Made by a program: the position numbers and the translations under genes | Shown: positions 8,676 to 18,177 of the stretch, piece after piece | How the letters are laid out: each line of letters opens with the position of its first letter | Numbering within the stretch: position 1 is the stretch's first letter | Assembly: GCA_002356215.1 (NCBI GenBank) | Contig: AP017959.1 | Location: forward strand, 1,054,001 to 1,118,000 | DNA length: 64,000 nt | Direction: 5' to 3' | From: [Synechococcus] sp. NIES-970 | GTDB lineage: Bacteria; Cyanobacteriota; Cyanobacteriia; Cyanobacteriales; MRBY01 | Notes under the pieces: generated by a model | The model's database searches: none | What the model saw: only the letters and a program-made list of their open reading frames with translations | Told to the model about the DNA's origin: nothing

Positions 8676-9061
8676 AGGAGAGTCAGACATAAGCCGGGTT
8701 CTGTTCCCTTGCAACGCAAGAGGGCAGTTATCTATCTAGGATGGCTGTTACCAACCACCTCCAGCGGCACTCCAATAGCGGGATCGGAAAAAGACCAACC
8801 ATTATCCCTCCGTCCTTGCTCCCCACCGGGGTTTACCGAGCCAGCACCTCACGATACTGCTGGTGCGCTCTTACCGCACCTTTGCACCCTTACCAGATCG
8901 TCTAGGTGAACCTGTCGGATCTTCGGCGGTATGTTTCTGTGGCACTATCCTCACGCTCACGCGCACTGGGCGTTACCCAGCAAGTTTGGTCTTTCGGGAG
9001 CCCGGACTTTCCTCAGAGCTGATCTCAAGGTCAACCCTGCAACTGCCACGCTCACTCTCCT
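8676..9061 (-). ncRNA. rnpB: RNase P RNA (type A)
   Basis: The catalytic RNA of RNase P, which matures tRNA 5' ends. On the minus strand the 5' end AGGAGAGT (9054-9061) pairs perfectly over 8 bp with the 3' end at 8676-8683 (helix P1). The universal block GAGGAAAGTCCGGGCTCC is seen as its complement near 8996-9014, and the AGATAACTGCC block near 8728-8745 likewise. The 3' part contains ACAGAACCCGGCTTATG, as in cyanobacterial rnpB. Length is about 386 nt. It is convergent with the response regulator, 21 bases apart. No clear hairpin terminator follows. Confidence 0.93.
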
Positions 9062-9068
9062 ATGGATC

Positions 9069-9098
9069 AGTGTAGCGGTATTTTATTTGCGGCGTCTA
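9069..9098 (-). promoter_or_regulatory. Probable rnpB promoter
   Basis: On the minus strand TAGACG (9093-9098) and TACACT (9069-9074) are 18 bases apart, and the -10 hexamer ends 7 bases before the RNA 5' end at 9061. The -35 element lies inside the last codons of hisIE. Confidence 0.45.
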
Positions 9099-9718
9099 TC
9101 CTGGAGCTTTTTGTACACGTCCCGCAGCTCGACCCCATGGTGGGCGATCGCCACGAGGGAATGATAAAAGAGATCGGCCACTTCCCCAGCGATATCGTCT
9201 TTATCGTCGTCCTTGCAGGCCATCACCACCTCAGCGGCTTCCTCGCCGATTTTCTTGAGGATCTTGTTATCCCCGGCGTCAAAAAGGCTGTTGGTATAGG
9301 ATCCGGCCTGGGGGTTATCGCGGCGATCGCGAATCACGTTAAAGACTTCCGAGAGAGTATCAGCGACGGGGGCAGACTTGCTGTGGTCAACTTGGTGAAA
9401 ACAGCTCCGTTCCCCCGTGTGGCAGGCGATATCACCAATCTGCTCAATGGCCATTAAAATCGCGTCACTGTCGCAGTCATAGCGGAGAGATTGCACCTTT
9501 TGAATATGACCAGAGGTGGCGCCTTTGTGCCAAAGCCCCTGGCGAGAACGGCTCCAGTACCAGGCTTCCCCTGTTTCCATGGTTTTCTGGAGAGATTCGC
9601 GGTTCATCCAGGCCAACATCAGCACCGTACCATCGAGATAATCTTGGGCGATCGCCGGCACCAATCCCTGTTCATTAAAACGTACTTGATCCAGTGGAAT
9701 AGCACCTAGCAAACTCAT
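9083..9718 (-). CDS. hisIE: Bifunctional phosphoribosyl-AMP cyclohydrolase / phosphoribosyl-ATP pyrophosphatase
   Basis: Performs steps 2 and 3 of histidine synthesis in one protein. The N-terminal HisI half has [23 protein letters not shown]-type sequence and the metal-binding region YDCDSDA...CHTGERSCF; the C-terminal HisE half, from about residue 115, has [16 protein letters not shown] and ADLFYHSLV, typical of the MazG-like fold. The ATG at 9718 gives 211 residues; GGAG lies 9 bases upstream and the TTG at 9733 overlaps that site, so it is rejected. The stop is 22 bases upstream of rnpB, whose promoter overlaps this 3' end. Confidence 0.95.
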   Translation of the reverse strand: MSLLGAIPLDQVRFNEQGLVPAIAQDYLDGTVLMLAWMNRESLQKTMETGEAWYWSRSRQGLWHKGATSGHIQKVQSLRYDCDSDAILMAIEQIGDIACHTGERSCFHQVDHSKSAPVADTLSEVFNVIRDRRDNPQAGSYTNSLFDAGDNKILKKIGEEAAEVVMACKDDDKDDIAGEVADLFYHSLVAIAHHGVELRDVYKKLQDRRRK

Positions 9719-9877
9719 GTTGACGGTCTCCAATGTCGAAAAATAGCAGATGGATAAATAGGGCTAGTGGCACAGTTGCCAATAAAAAAAGAAAGCCCAG
9801 TTTTTGAGCTTTCCCAGTATAAATGTAAACCCTGGCGAATGATGTAGCCAAGGATTTAATCAAAGAGCAGAGAAGAT

Positions 9878-10144
9878 TTATGCAGTCGCGTCAGCGGGAT
9901 AAACGCTCACTTTACGGCGGCCTTTTTTGTAAAACTCAAACTTAACAACGCCATCGATCAAGGCGAAGAGAGTGTCATCACCACCGCGACCAACATTGTT
10001 ACCGGGGTGAACTTTGGTGCCCCGTTGACGAATCAAGATGCTGCCTGAGGTTACGGCTTCACCACCATAACGCTTTACACCGAGGCGTTGGGCGCGGGAG
10101 TCGCGACCGTTACGAGTACTACCTGTACCTTTCTTATGTGCCAT
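9878..10144 (-). CDS. rpmA: 50S ribosomal protein L27
   Basis: 88 residues beginning [16 protein letters not shown], the standard L27 N-terminus that reaches the peptidyl-transferase centre, followed by [28 protein letters not shown]. There is no Firmicutes-type cleaved N-terminal extension. It lies 73 bases downstream of rplU on the same strand, the usual rplU-rpmA operon. Confidence 0.97.
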   Translation of the reverse strand: MAHKKGTGSTRNGRDSRAQRLGVKRYGGEAVTSGSILIRQRGTKVHPGNNVGRGGDDTLFALIDGVVKFEFYKKGRRKVSVYPADATA

Positions 10145-10217
10145 TGCTATTGTTCTCCAGTTGCGAGGAATCTAGGAATGTATTGTAACAGTGAAATTTT
10201 GGGTGCAGCTACCAGAA

Positions 10218-10565
10218 CTAGGCTTCTGCTTTGGCGGCGATAACTTTACCACCGACACTGATGCTGTCGATCATGAAGCGGGTGAAATACTGACGGTGAC
10301 CACGCTTTTTCCGGGTCTTTTTCTTGGGCAGCATTTTGTAAACTAACACTTTTTTGGCACGACGCTGGGCCACAACGGTGCCTTCGACGGTGGCGCCTTC
10401 GATGAAGGGTTGGCCGATGGTGATGCCATTGTCATCGCTGATCAGTAGCACTTTATCGATGGTGTAGTTGCCATCGATATCAACGTCGAGTCTTTCGATG
10501 TCATAGAAACGGCCGGGTTCGACGCGGACTTGCTTACCGCCGGTTTCAACAATTGCGTAACTCAT
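10218..10565 (-). CDS. rplU: 50S ribosomal protein L21
   Basis: 115 residues starting MSYAIVETGGKQVRVEPG, with the typical RAKKVLVYKMLPKKKTRKKRGHRQYFT block near the C-terminus. The frame extends 25 codons upstream, but the family starts at this Met (10565), so the upstream part is treated as leader. First gene of rplU-rpmA; a long unusual spacer with direct repeats lies upstream. Confidence 0.97.
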   Translation of the reverse strand: MSYAIVETGGKQVRVEPGRFYDIERLDVDIDGNYTIDKVLLISDDNGITIGQPFIEGATVEGTVVAQRRAKKVLVYKMLPKKKTRKKRGHRQYFTRFMIDSISVGGKVIAAKAEA

Positions 10566-10739
10566 AAAAATAGTGATTTTTCTATAGGGTTGCCGTACAG
10601 GTAGCAATCGTCTTTTTGTCTGTGGTTCTGAGCCAAGCAAGGCGATCGCATTTTACTGTGTCACCTGATCCGAGCAGGATATAAAGACACAATCATCTAC
10701 TATAGGTTTAATTTAGGCGAAGCGTCAACAATAATGGTA

Positions 10740-10776
10740 GGCAACGACCCCGTAACTACTACATTTGTTGTTGGGA
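10740..10776. repeat. 37-bp direct repeat, copy 1
   Basis: Begins GGCAACGACCCCGTAACT and ends TTGTTGTTGGGA. It is identical over 37 bases to the copy at 10873-10909; the repeat period is 133 bases. The ends carry a partial inverted symmetry (CAAC / GTTG). Confidence 0.85.
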
Positions 10777-10856
10777 ACGAATCCTGACAACATACTCTGA
10801 TGTCTTTCTGTGTCCACCAAAACATTGCGGTGGAAGCATCATCAAAAAATTTAGTC

Positions 10857-10875
10857 GCCAACAAAACTTGTTGGC
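10857..10875. repeat. Perfect 8-bp hairpin beside repeat copy 2
   Basis: GCCAACAA (10857-10864), a 3-base loop AAC, then TTGTTGGC (10868-10875). The right arm overlaps the first three bases of the second 37-bp repeat. No T-run follows on either strand. Confidence 0.7.
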
Positions 10876-10909
10876 AACGACCCCGTAACTACTACATTTG
10901 TTGTTGGGA
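10873..10909. repeat. 37-bp direct repeat, copy 2
   Basis: Identical to 10740-10776 over its full length. It ends 18 bases before the pcrA stop codon region. The 96-base spacer between copies is too long for a CRISPR spacer and no third unit was seen in the window. Confidence 0.85.
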
Positions 10910-10927
10910 GTAAATTCTCAAGCTACC

Positions 10928-13297
10928 CTAAATTTTTTTCATGGGGGCCACCCGGGGATCGATAATTTTTTTACCCAGATTCGGGAAGGCGATCGCCAAG
11001 TTCATTTTTTGATCATCGCCAAAAATTTTGATCACTTCCCCTTCGCCGAAAACATTATGCTGAACGCGATCGCCTACGGCCCATTGTTGTTGTATCACTT
11101 GGCGCTGGGCAGTTTGTCGCACCTGCTTTGTCTGGGAGCGTTGCTTTTGGCTAATGGACATCATTTTAGGTTCCTGCTGCGGGGCCGCCTTCGCCAAGGA
11201 TTTCACATTAGAAGTAACCAAATCGCTGGGTAATTCAGCCAGGAATTGAGAAGCGACTGCAGGTTCACGGTAACCCCACATGTATCGTTCTCTGGTGTAG
11301 CTAAGGAAAAGCTGTTCCTGGGCACGGGTTAAGCCCACATAGCACAGCCGCCGTTCTTCTTCTAGGGCGACGGGATCATCAAGCGATCGCGAATGGGGAA
11401 ACAGCCCCTGTTCCAAGCCGACAAGAAACACGACGGGAAATTCTAAACCTTTAGCCGAATGGAGGGTCATGAGCGAAACTTGCTGGGCTTCATCATCGAG
11501 ATTGTCTAAATCCGAGGCGAGGGAAGCATTTTCTAAAAAGCCGTTTAAACTGCCGTCCTCGTTTTCTTCTTGGAACTGCAGCATGGCGTTATACAGTTCA
11601 GAAATATTTTCGACGCGGCTGTCAGCTTCCTCCGTACCCTGCATTCTTAGATCATCGACATAGCCAGAATTTTCCATCACATAATCGAGGATATCCGCCG
11701 CGCGCATAGTGGACATTTTTTCTTGCATTTCGCGAATCAGGCCGGAAAATTCATTGATTTTTCGGGCAGCCCGGCCAGCAATGGTGGCGACGGAGGTTTC
11801 ATCGCTGAGGATTTCCCAGAGGGGGCAGCCTAATTCTTGGGCGGCATGGTTGAGCTTATCGACGGTGGTTTTACCAATGCCCCGCTTGGGAGTATTGATC
11901 ACCCGCATCAGGCTGAGGGTATCGGCGGGGTTGGCGATCGCCTTCAGGTAGGCCAAGGCATCTTTGATTTCTTTGCGATCGTAGAACTTGAAGCCGCCGA
12001 CCACTTGGTAGGGAATATTGCCCCGAATCAGGAGATCTTCAAAAGGCCGGGACTGGGCATTGGTGCGGTAAAGGATCGCAAAATCACCCCAATCTAGTTC
12101 TGGGTTACTGCGCCGCAGGCCAAGAATTTGGTTGATCACAAAGCGGGCTTCTTCGTTTTCGTTGTCCGCCTTGTGGCAATAGATTTCCTCACCGCTGCCC
12201 CGGGTGGCCTTGAGAACTTTATCAATGCGTTGGCTATTTTGTTCGATGAGGGCATTGGCCGCCCGGAGAATATTTTCCCGGGAGCGGTAATTTTCCTCCA
12301 GTTTGACCATTGTTTGGGTCGCATCATCGGGGAGGCGATCGCCAAAATTTTCCTGAAATTCCAGCAGAATCGTAAAGTCCGCCATCCGAAACGAATAGAT
12401 CGACTGGTCCGCATCGCCGACGACAAACAAAGAACGATTATTCCAACTGAGCGCCCCTTGATCCGTTTCCCCATTGGTACTAAGCAAGCGGATCAGCTCG
12501 TACTGAATCCGGTTCGTATCTTGGTATTCATCAACGAGAATGTGGTGAAACTGACTATGCCAATAGCCGAGGATCGATTCATTCTGTTGAAATAGGCGCA
12601 CCGGAATCAAGATTAAATCATCAAAATCAAGGGAATTATTTGCCGCCAATTCATTTTGATAGACCTCATAGACCTCCGCCGTTACCTTTGCTTTGTAACC
12701 GCCCCCTTCCGAGCGGAGGTAATCATTGGGGGAAAGGCCGAGGTTTTTTGCATTGCTAATCTGATAGCGGATCGTGCGGGGATTAAACTTTTTATCGTCG
12801 AGGTTCAGTTGCTGGGTGACGATTCTTTTGATCAGGGTTTGAACGTCGCTATCGTCCATGATCGTAAAATTACGCTCCCAGGTGCGGCCCCGTTCATCTT
12901 GGTATTTGTTGATGTCATAGCGGAGGATCCGCGCACAAAGGCTGTGAAACGTGCCAATCCAAAGCTGTTTGGTGACCTGTTTATAAACTTGCGATCGCAA
13001 TTTCTTTTGTTCCAGCTCTGACAAGGCACTGAGGGGCTTGGCATGGTGCAAGTCTGCCAACTGTTGCGCATAGAGCAGTTCTACCCGTTCTTTCATTTCC
13101 CGGGCGGCCTTGTTGGTAAAGGTCACCGCCAAAATATTTTCGGGGTCAACGCGGTGATTCCGAATTAAATGGGCGATGCGAAAAGTTAACGCCCTGGTTT
13201 TCCCTGATCCGGCCCCGGCCACCACCAGGAGCGGCCCGCAAAAATGTTCGACGGCACGGCGTTGGGAGGCATTGAGTTGGGCTAACAGATCAGACAT
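10928..13297 (-). CDS. pcrA: UvrD/PcrA-type ATP-dependent DNA helicase
   Basis: A superfamily 1A 3'-5' helicase for nucleotide-excision repair, replication restart and removal of RecA. Motifs in order: Q motif LNASQRRAV, Walker A GAGSGKT at 28-34, motif Ia FTNKAAREM, motif II DEYQDTN, motif III GDADQSIYSFR, motif IV YRTNAQSR, motif V TLHSAKGLEF, motif VI YVGLTRA. The C-terminal tail ends with the PcrA-type VGDRVQHNVFGEGEVIKI Tudor-like segment, which in PcrA contacts RNA polymerase. 789 residues, ATG start. Confidence 0.95.
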   Translation of the reverse strand: MSDLLAQLNASQRRAVEHFCGPLLVVAGAGSGKTRALTFRIAHLIRNHRVDPENILAVTFTNKAAREMKERVELLYAQQLADLHHAKPLSALSELEQKKLRSQVYKQVTKQLWIGTFHSLCARILRYDINKYQDERGRTWERNFTIMDDSDVQTLIKRIVTQQLNLDDKKFNPRTIRYQISNAKNLGLSPNDYLRSEGGGYKAKVTAEVYEVYQNELAANNSLDFDDLILIPVRLFQQNESILGYWHSQFHHILVDEYQDTNRIQYELIRLLSTNGETDQGALSWNNRSLFVVGDADQSIYSFRMADFTILLEFQENFGDRLPDDATQTMVKLEENYRSRENILRAANALIEQNSQRIDKVLKATRGSGEEIYCHKADNENEEARFVINQILGLRRSNPELDWGDFAILYRTNAQSRPFEDLLIRGNIPYQVVGGFKFYDRKEIKDALAYLKAIANPADTLSLMRVINTPKRGIGKTTVDKLNHAAQELGCPLWEILSDETSVATIAGRAARKINEFSGLIREMQEKMSTMRAADILDYVMENSGYVDDLRMQGTEEADSRVENISELYNAMLQFQEENEDGSLNGFLENASLASDLDNLDDEAQQVSLMTLHSAKGLEFPVVFLVGLEQGLFPHSRSLDDPVALEEERRLCYVGLTRAQEQLFLSYTRERYMWGYREPAVASQFLAELPSDLVTSNVKSLAKAAPQQEPKMMSISQKQRSQTKQVRQTAQRQVIQQQWAVGDRVQHNVFGEGEVIKIFGDDQKMNLAIAFPNLGKKIIDPRVAPMKKI

Positions 13298-13348
13298 GGA
13301 CAGGGGAGGTTACAGAACAAAAGGATTCCCCATTGTAAGATATTGCCT

Positions 13349-13789
13349 TCAGTCTGACGGGTCCGGCGATTCGATCTCGGCGATCGCCCCTTTGTAGAGT
13401 TTTTGAATTGATTTCATGACCCGGTTCAATAGAGGATGAGCTTGGGGCTGACCCGGATCGAGGGACTGGATTCGATGTAGCAGTTTGGCTTCCGCCGTTT
13501 CAATTTGACTATCGCTATAGACCATATGACTGACTGCATCAAGTAACTCTTGGTACTCGGCGGCATCGGTATGGTCTTCGATGTATTCTTCCAGAAGTTG
13601 ATAGCAAGCCTCTGGTTTCATGGGAACGACTTCACACAACAACGCGCGAATATCTGGATCCTGAGTCAAATTTTTTTGGGCGGCGATTTGATGCAGATAT
13701 TGCCGCTCTTCCGGTTGGATTTCCCCATCGATCCAAGCCGCGCTACAGAGAATTTTAAATAGCTGTTTATCTTTGTCTGTTATCTGCAC
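13349..13789 (-). CDS. TerB-like (tellurite-resistance TerB family) protein
   Basis: A small helical acidic protein with the TerB pattern: LFKILCSAAWIDGEIQPEERQYL near the start (acidic metal-binding loop DGEIQPEE) and a second copy VSHMVYSDSQIETAEAKLLHRI. The role in cyanobacteria is unknown; TerB folds bind metal ions and associate with membranes or stress responses. The GTG at 13787-13789 is preferred because GGAGGA lies 6 bases upstream; the ATG at 13819 would place that site inside the gene. 146 residues. It lies 51 bases upstream of pcrA on the same strand and may be co-transcribed. Confidence 0.75.
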   Translation of the reverse strand: MQITDKDKQLFKILCSAAWIDGEIQPEERQYLHQIAAQKNLTQDPDIRALLCEVVPMKPEACYQLLEEYIEDHTDAAEYQELLDAVSHMVYSDSQIETAEAKLLHRIQSLDPGQPQAHPLLNRVMKSIQKLYKGAIAEIESPDPSD

Positions 13790-14009
13790 AGCGTTTCCTC
13801 CCCAAATGCTAAACGTCATAAAAATTGCCTGAATGCCTCTACCCTAAACCGCCTCCCTCTAGTGGGGGGATTTTTGTTGGATATCTTATAGCTTGGCCCC
13901 AAGGTTAATGGAAATAAGAGAAAGAAAAGCGATCGCCCCCCAGGGGAATCCCGGCGATCGTTTACAATATTTAATACTTTTTTGAGAATCAAACCCTAGG
14001 ACAAAAGTA

Positions 14010-15470
14010 ATGCGTGTAGCAATCGTTGGAGCAGGCCTTGCCGGACTCAGCACCGCCATCGAACTGGTCGATGCAGGCCATGAAGTCGAAATCTTTGAAG
14101 CTCGTCCCTTTGTCGGTGGAAAAGTTGGCAGTTGGGTCGACAAAGACGGCAATCACATCGAAATGGGCCTCCATGTCTTCTTCGGCTGCTACTACAACCT
14201 CTTTGCCTTGATGGAAAAAGTCGGTGCAGGCAATAACCTCCGCCTTAAGGAACATACCCACCAATTCATCAATGAAGGAGGCAAAATAGGTGAACTTGAT
14301 TTCCGTTTCCCCTTCGGAGCCCCATTCCATGGCCTAAAAGCCTTCTTTACCTCTTCTCAACTTTCAGCGATCGACAAAGCCGCCAACTCCCTCGCACTGG
14401 GTACAAGCCCCATTGTGCGTGGGTTAGTCGATTTCGAAGGCGCCATGAAAACAATCCGGGAACTCGATCGCATTAGCTTTGCCGACTGGTTCCGCAGCCA
14501 CGGTGGCAACGACGGCAGTCTCAAGAAAATGTGGAATCCGATCGCCTATGCCCTAGGTTTTATCGATACCGAAAATATTTCTGCCCGTTGCATGCTGACG
14601 ATCTTCATGTTCTTCGCCGCAAAAACAGAAGCCTCTGTCTTACGGATGCTGGAAGGTTCGCCCCATGAATATCTGCACAAACCGATCACCGATTATCTCG
14701 AAGCTCGCGGCACAAAAATTCATACTCGCCGCCGCGTCACTGACGTGAACTACTCCCTCGAAGGGGAAGCAAAAATTAATAGTATTGTCGTCAACAATGG
14801 TGAAACGAACGACACTATTACCGCTGATACCTATGTTTTTGCGCTGGATATCCCCGGCATTCAACGGATTATTCCCAATGCCTGGCGAAAATGGTCAGAA
14901 TTTGACAACATCTACAAATTAGATGCAGTTCCCGTAGCCACAGTGCAACTGCGCTTTGACGGTTGGGTAACCGAATTAAACGACCCCGAAAAACGCAAGC
15001 AACTAGAAAACGCCGCAGGCATTGATAACTTGCTCTATACCCATCAAGCTGATTTTTCTTGTTTTTCAGATCTTGCCCTTTCTAGCCCTAGTAGCTATTA
15101 CAAAGAAGGTGAAGGTTCTTTAATGCAGTTGGTGCTCACCCCTGGCGATCCCTTCATCAAGAAAAGCAATGAAGAAATTACCCAACATGTTCTGAATCAA
15201 GTGCATAAACTTTTCCCTTCCTCCCGTGAGTTAAACATGACCTGGTCAAGCGTGGTGAAACTGGCCCAATCTCTCTACCGAGAAGCGCCAGGAATGGATC
15301 CCTACCGTCCTGCGCAGACAACTCCTATCAGTAATCTATTCCTCGCGGGCAGCTATACCCAACAGGACTACATTGATAGCATGGAAGGCGCGACTATTTC
15401 TGGACGCCAGGCTGCCGCCGCGATTCTAAGTAAAGTAGGACAACTCAATAAAACCCCTGCGACGGTTTAA
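14010..15470 (+). CDS. crtQ: Zeta-carotene desaturase
   Basis: Introduces two double bonds in zeta-carotene to form lycopene, in the carotenoid pathway at thylakoid and cytoplasmic membranes. The N-terminus [16 protein letters not shown] is an FAD-binding Rossmann motif, followed by [16 protein letters not shown] and [11 protein letters not shown], typical of CrtQ/ZDS rather than phytoene desaturase CrtP. The C-terminus has [27 protein letters not shown]. 486 residues, the family length. It is followed by a clear terminator. Confidence 0.93.
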   Translation: MRVAIVGAGLAGLSTAIELVDAGHEVEIFEARPFVGGKVGSWVDKDGNHIEMGLHVFFGCYYNLFALMEKVGAGNNLRLKEHTHQFINEGGKIGELDFRFPFGAPFHGLKAFFTSSQLSAIDKAANSLALGTSPIVRGLVDFEGAMKTIRELDRISFADWFRSHGGNDGSLKKMWNPIAYALGFIDTENISARCMLTIFMFFAAKTEASVLRMLEGSPHEYLHKPITDYLEARGTKIHTRRRVTDVNYSLEGEAKINSIVVNNGETNDTITADTYVFALDIPGIQRIIPNAWRKWSEFDNIYKLDAVPVATVQLRFDGWVTELNDPEKRKQLENAAGIDNLLYTHQADFSCFSDLALSSPSSYYKEGEGSLMQLVLTPGDPFIKKSNEEITQHVLNQVHKLFPSSRELNMTWSSVVKLAQSLYREAPGMDPYRPAQTTPISNLFLAGSYTQQDYIDSMEGATISGRQAAAAILSKVGQLNKTPATV

Positions 15471-15517
15471 AGACACTCTTTGGGGGAACCCGGCTTAAAC
15501 TCGATCATAATCTGTAT

Positions 15518-15547
15518 AAATCTCTCCGTGCTTGGGGAGATTTTTTT
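15518..15547 (+). terminator. Terminator of crtQ
   Basis: AAATCTC-CC stem around a short GTGCTT loop with matching GG-GAGATTT, then a run of T residues, 48 bases after the crtQ stop. Confidence 0.7.
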
Positions 15548-15583
15548 ATTTTGAGCACCATTGAACTTCGGCTCAATTTCAAT

Positions 15584-15612
15584 AAAAAAAGAGAGAAGAT
15601 TTTTCCTCTCTC
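15584..15612 (-). terminator. Terminator of the HLIP gene
   Basis: On the minus strand GAGAGAGG, loop AAAAAT, CTTCTCTC, then seven T residues, about 75 bases after the hli stop codon. Confidence 0.7.
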
Positions 15613-15685
15613 ACAGCTTTATTTACGGCGTTAACCGTTGATTTAGGTTAATGAGTCTTGAAAAGTAAGTTTCAGTTTCTAAAAT

Positions 15686-15829
15686 CTACATTAGGCCGAG
15701 CTGAGCCAGAATTCCTTTCCCCGTCAACAGTTCAGTCAACAGACCAATAATGAATCCAAGCATCGCTAAACGGCCATTCCAATTTTCGGCAAATGCACTG
15801 AAGCCAAATTTGCTTTCTTGATTTTCCAT
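15686..15829 (-). CDS. hliC: High-light-inducible protein (HliC/ScpB type)
   Basis: 47 residues with one membrane helix carrying the chlorophyll-binding signature FAENWNGRLAMLGF (about 13-26). HLIPs bind chlorophyll and carotenoid and protect new photosystem II and chlorophyll synthase; the 47-residue length and N-terminus ENQESKFGF resemble HliC/ScpB. The frame continues 43 codons upstream, but AGGA lies just before the ATG at 15829 and the family starts here. One HLR1-like half-site (GTTAAATT near 15895-15902, minus strand) lies upstream, but the second half is poor. ChlG, a known HLIP partner, is elsewhere in this window at 41 kb. Confidence 0.9.
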   Translation of the reverse strand: MENQESKFGFSAFAENWNGRLAMLGFIIGLLTELLTGKGILAQLGLM

Positions 15830-15979
15830 GATTATGTTCCTCAGAAGACTTAGTAAGGGGATAATTGTTTTTGAGTCAATTGTCTTGACATTTAATTTAA
15901 CAAATATTTCTTCTATGGCGCAATATTTTGTTACCTTTTCCTGATAACTAGGCTTCAAGCAGTCCTTAGAGCTGAGATG

Positions 15980-16609
15980 TCAAGAATTCTTGCCTGCATC
16001 TTGTTCGTAGGCTTGCCAAGCAAGGTGAATCAAGCCATTCATAATGGCAACAGCAACTACGACTCCACCTTTACGACCTTGAATACAGATGTAGGGGATG
16101 TCTGCTTCTTCGAGGAGACGTTGGGGAATCGTTCCTGTGAGAAAGTTAGCAGGGGTCAACACGACTAAGGCTGGACGAATGATTTCTTTTTTGACCAAGG
16201 TAACGACACTGGAAAGGGCGGTCTGGGATTGACCAACAAGAAAAATGGCTTCGGGATAACGACGCGCGAGGGTTTCAATGCCCCAAGATGTTTGGGTTTT
16301 ACCTTTTTGGGGGCGGGTAAGGGTTTCGGCACTGCAATAGACGGGGTTGGCAAAAGTGCTTTGTAAGTTTTCTGTGATGCCAACTCGCACCATTGGTACA
16401 TCAACCACAATGGTGCTGCGAGCGGCTAAGGCAGCGGCTCCTGCCTGAAGAGCCTGTTCAGAGAAACGAATGAGCTGGGCATATTCAAAGTCAGCGGTAT
16501 GGTAAATGACTTGGCGAACGATTTCGTATTCGGCCGGGGAAAAAGCGTGCTTGCCAATTTCACGGTCGATGATCGCTAGACTTTGGGCGTCAGTGATATG
16601 CCATTCCAT
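15980..16609 (-). CDS. cbiC: Precorrin-8X methylmutase
   Basis: Moves the C11 methyl group to C12 in cobalamin (pseudo-B12) synthesis, making hydrogenobyrinate or cobyrinate. The sequence has the family features IYHTADFEYAQLIRF (catalytic histidine region), IVVDVPMVRVGIT, and the C-terminal RKGGVVVAVAIMNGLI. 209 residues, matching CbiC/CobH. It stands alone: no other cob/cbi gene is in the window, as is common in cyanobacteria where the pathway genes are scattered. Confidence 0.93.
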   Translation of the reverse strand: MEWHITDAQSLAIIDREIGKHAFSPAEYEIVRQVIYHTADFEYAQLIRFSEQALQAGAAALAARSTIVVDVPMVRVGITENLQSTFANPVYCSAETLTRPQKGKTQTSWGIETLARRYPEAIFLVGQSQTALSSVVTLVKKEIIRPALVVLTPANFLTGTIPQRLLEEADIPYICIQGRKGGVVVAVAIMNGLIHLAWQAYEQDAGKNS

Positions 16610-16739
16610 AGTGGTGGGATTTTCCTCTTCGTTTTTCGAGGCGCTTTGGGGCAGTTCTTATTCTGGCATACCCAAAAAGCGGTCAGGCTTTTCTCTGGGA
16701 AAATTTAACCTGATGGGGTGACTGGCAGTTAAGACGACT

Positions 16740-18032
16740 TTAGAGAGGAGCGACTTGGATGCGATCGAGATTACCAAAATAGTCTTGGGACTCTTGGTCT
16801 TGGGGCAAAATCAATTGCCACTGTTGGTTCAGGTTTTGCAACAGTTGATCTTGTTGCTGACGATAGCCGCTCACATCCCAGGTGCCATTGTTGATAATCG
16901 CAAACCAGATATTGCCTTGCTCTTGGGTGGGAATGACGCCAGCAAGGGCACTGACTTGGTTGAGGGTTCCTGTTTTGATGGCGATGCCTGGGGGAATAGT
17001 ACGCTGACGGAGAGTACCACCTTGGTCTTGACCCGCGATGGGAAATAATTCAAAGATGTTTAGGGGTTGACCTTGGAGCTTGGTTTCGATCGCCTGAAGC
17101 ATTGCCACGGTCGCCCGGGGAGAGATTTGATTTTCGACGCCGAGGCCAGAGCCATTGATCAGTTGAATTTCGGCCTCTGGAATTTCGAGAGTCTGGGCAA
17201 TTTGTCGACCGATCGCTGGCCCCCCCCCTAATTGGTCGGCGATCGCCTCGGCCATGGCATTGTTGCTATAGAGATTGAGCTGTTTGAGGATTGTTGTGAG
17301 GGGCAGCGATTGATGGGTCAGTAAAAGTTCCGCCTCCTCGGGCACAACGGCCTGTGCTAACACCTGGCCAGAAATAGCGACCTGGGGTTGGGGCGGCTCC
17401 CCGGGGATTTGGTTATATTGTCCCCGGATTTCTAAGTCCCAGAACCGTTGGTCGAAGGCGCGGCGCAGATTATCACCAGACTGTTTTGCCTCGGCGACAA
17501 AATTGAGCATTAACTCGCCGACAATCACTAGGTCACCTTCTACCTGACGAATTCCGGCCTGATTGAGGGCATTCCCAATGGCGATCGCCTCTTCCCAGAC
17601 AAACAGCGGGTTTCCGCCCGATTCAACGATTAAATTGCCCCGTAAAATGCCATTTTCAACACTTCCCACCTGATAAACCTTGGTTGTAAATTGATGGTTA
17701 ACGGGCCAAGTTTCTAAGGCCGCCAAGGTCGTCGCAATTTTCGTGAGAGAGGCCGCCGCCAAGGGCTTCTCTCCCTGGTAAGTGCCGAGGGTAGACCAGG
17801 CTGACTCGAACCAAATCCCTTGCAAGGCAAGATCTTTGTCCCCTTCAGCGAGGCCCTCAAGGTATTGATTAATGGTCTCTTGGGTGCGGCGATCGGGTTT
17901 ATGGCGAATCTCAAAAAGACTCGCTTCTTGCCATTGCAAGCTTGGGTAGGGGGCGATCGCCATTTCGGTGCCATCCGGCTGTAAAGACAGCCCCAAAAAT
18001 CCCAAAACCCCCAATCCTAGCCCATAGAGCAT
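16740..18032 (-). CDS. dacB: D-alanyl-D-alanine carboxypeptidase/endopeptidase, PBP4 (S13) family
   Basis: A periplasmic low-molecular-weight penicillin-binding protein that trims or cleaves peptidoglycan crosslinks. An N-terminal hydrophobic segment (residues 1-17) should direct export. The three active-site motifs are present: SLTK (S95, K98), SNN in LYSNNAMAE, and KTG in IKTGTLNQVSALAG. The region between motifs 1 and 2 is long, as in class C PBPs with an inserted domain. 430 residues, ATG start. Divergent from plsX. Confidence 0.9.
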   Translation of the reverse strand: MLYGLGLGVLGFLGLSLQPDGTEMAIAPYPSLQWQEASLFEIRHKPDRRTQETINQYLEGLAEGDKDLALQGIWFESAWSTLGTYQGEKPLAAASLTKIATTLAALETWPVNHQFTTKVYQVGSVENGILRGNLIVESGGNPLFVWEEAIAIGNALNQAGIRQVEGDLVIVGELMLNFVAEAKQSGDNLRRAFDQRFWDLEIRGQYNQIPGEPPQPQVAISGQVLAQAVVPEEAELLLTHQSLPLTTILKQLNLYSNNAMAEAIADQLGGGPAIGRQIAQTLEIPEAEIQLINGSGLGVENQISPRATVAMLQAIETKLQGQPLNIFELFPIAGQDQGGTLRQRTIPPGIAIKTGTLNQVSALAGVIPTQEQGNIWFAIINNGTWDVSGYRQQQDQLLQNLNQQWQLILPQDQESQDYFGNLDRIQVAPL

Positions 18033-18177
18033 GCTCTGTCCCTCAAAAATCTGTGTTGATCCAAAATCACAATCAAAATTTGGGTCAATGATACCAACAT
18101 TGAAATCTTCTTGGCCGCCCCTTCAGTGACCCAACAGGGTTCTGGTAATATGTTGAAGGCTTCTATTCCTGATAACA

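Larger units (their letters stand above)
10566..10927. other. Upstream region of rplU with repeats and hairpins
   Basis: 362 bases between pcrA and rplU, both on the minus strand, without a convincing gene. It holds two identical 37-bp direct repeats, a perfect 8-bp hairpin touching the second repeat, and a smaller hairpin (TCCACC 10813-10818 with GGTGGA 10829-10834). It must contain the rplU promoter and probably the pcrA transcript end. Confidence 0.5.

Noticed and set aside
10740-10909. CRISPR array
   Set aside because: Only two repeat units, 96-base spacer, no cas genes, and repeat lacks the usual GAAAC end.
12128-12595. 155-codon ORF on the plus strand
   Set aside because: Antisense shadow of pcrA, whose motifs are complete.
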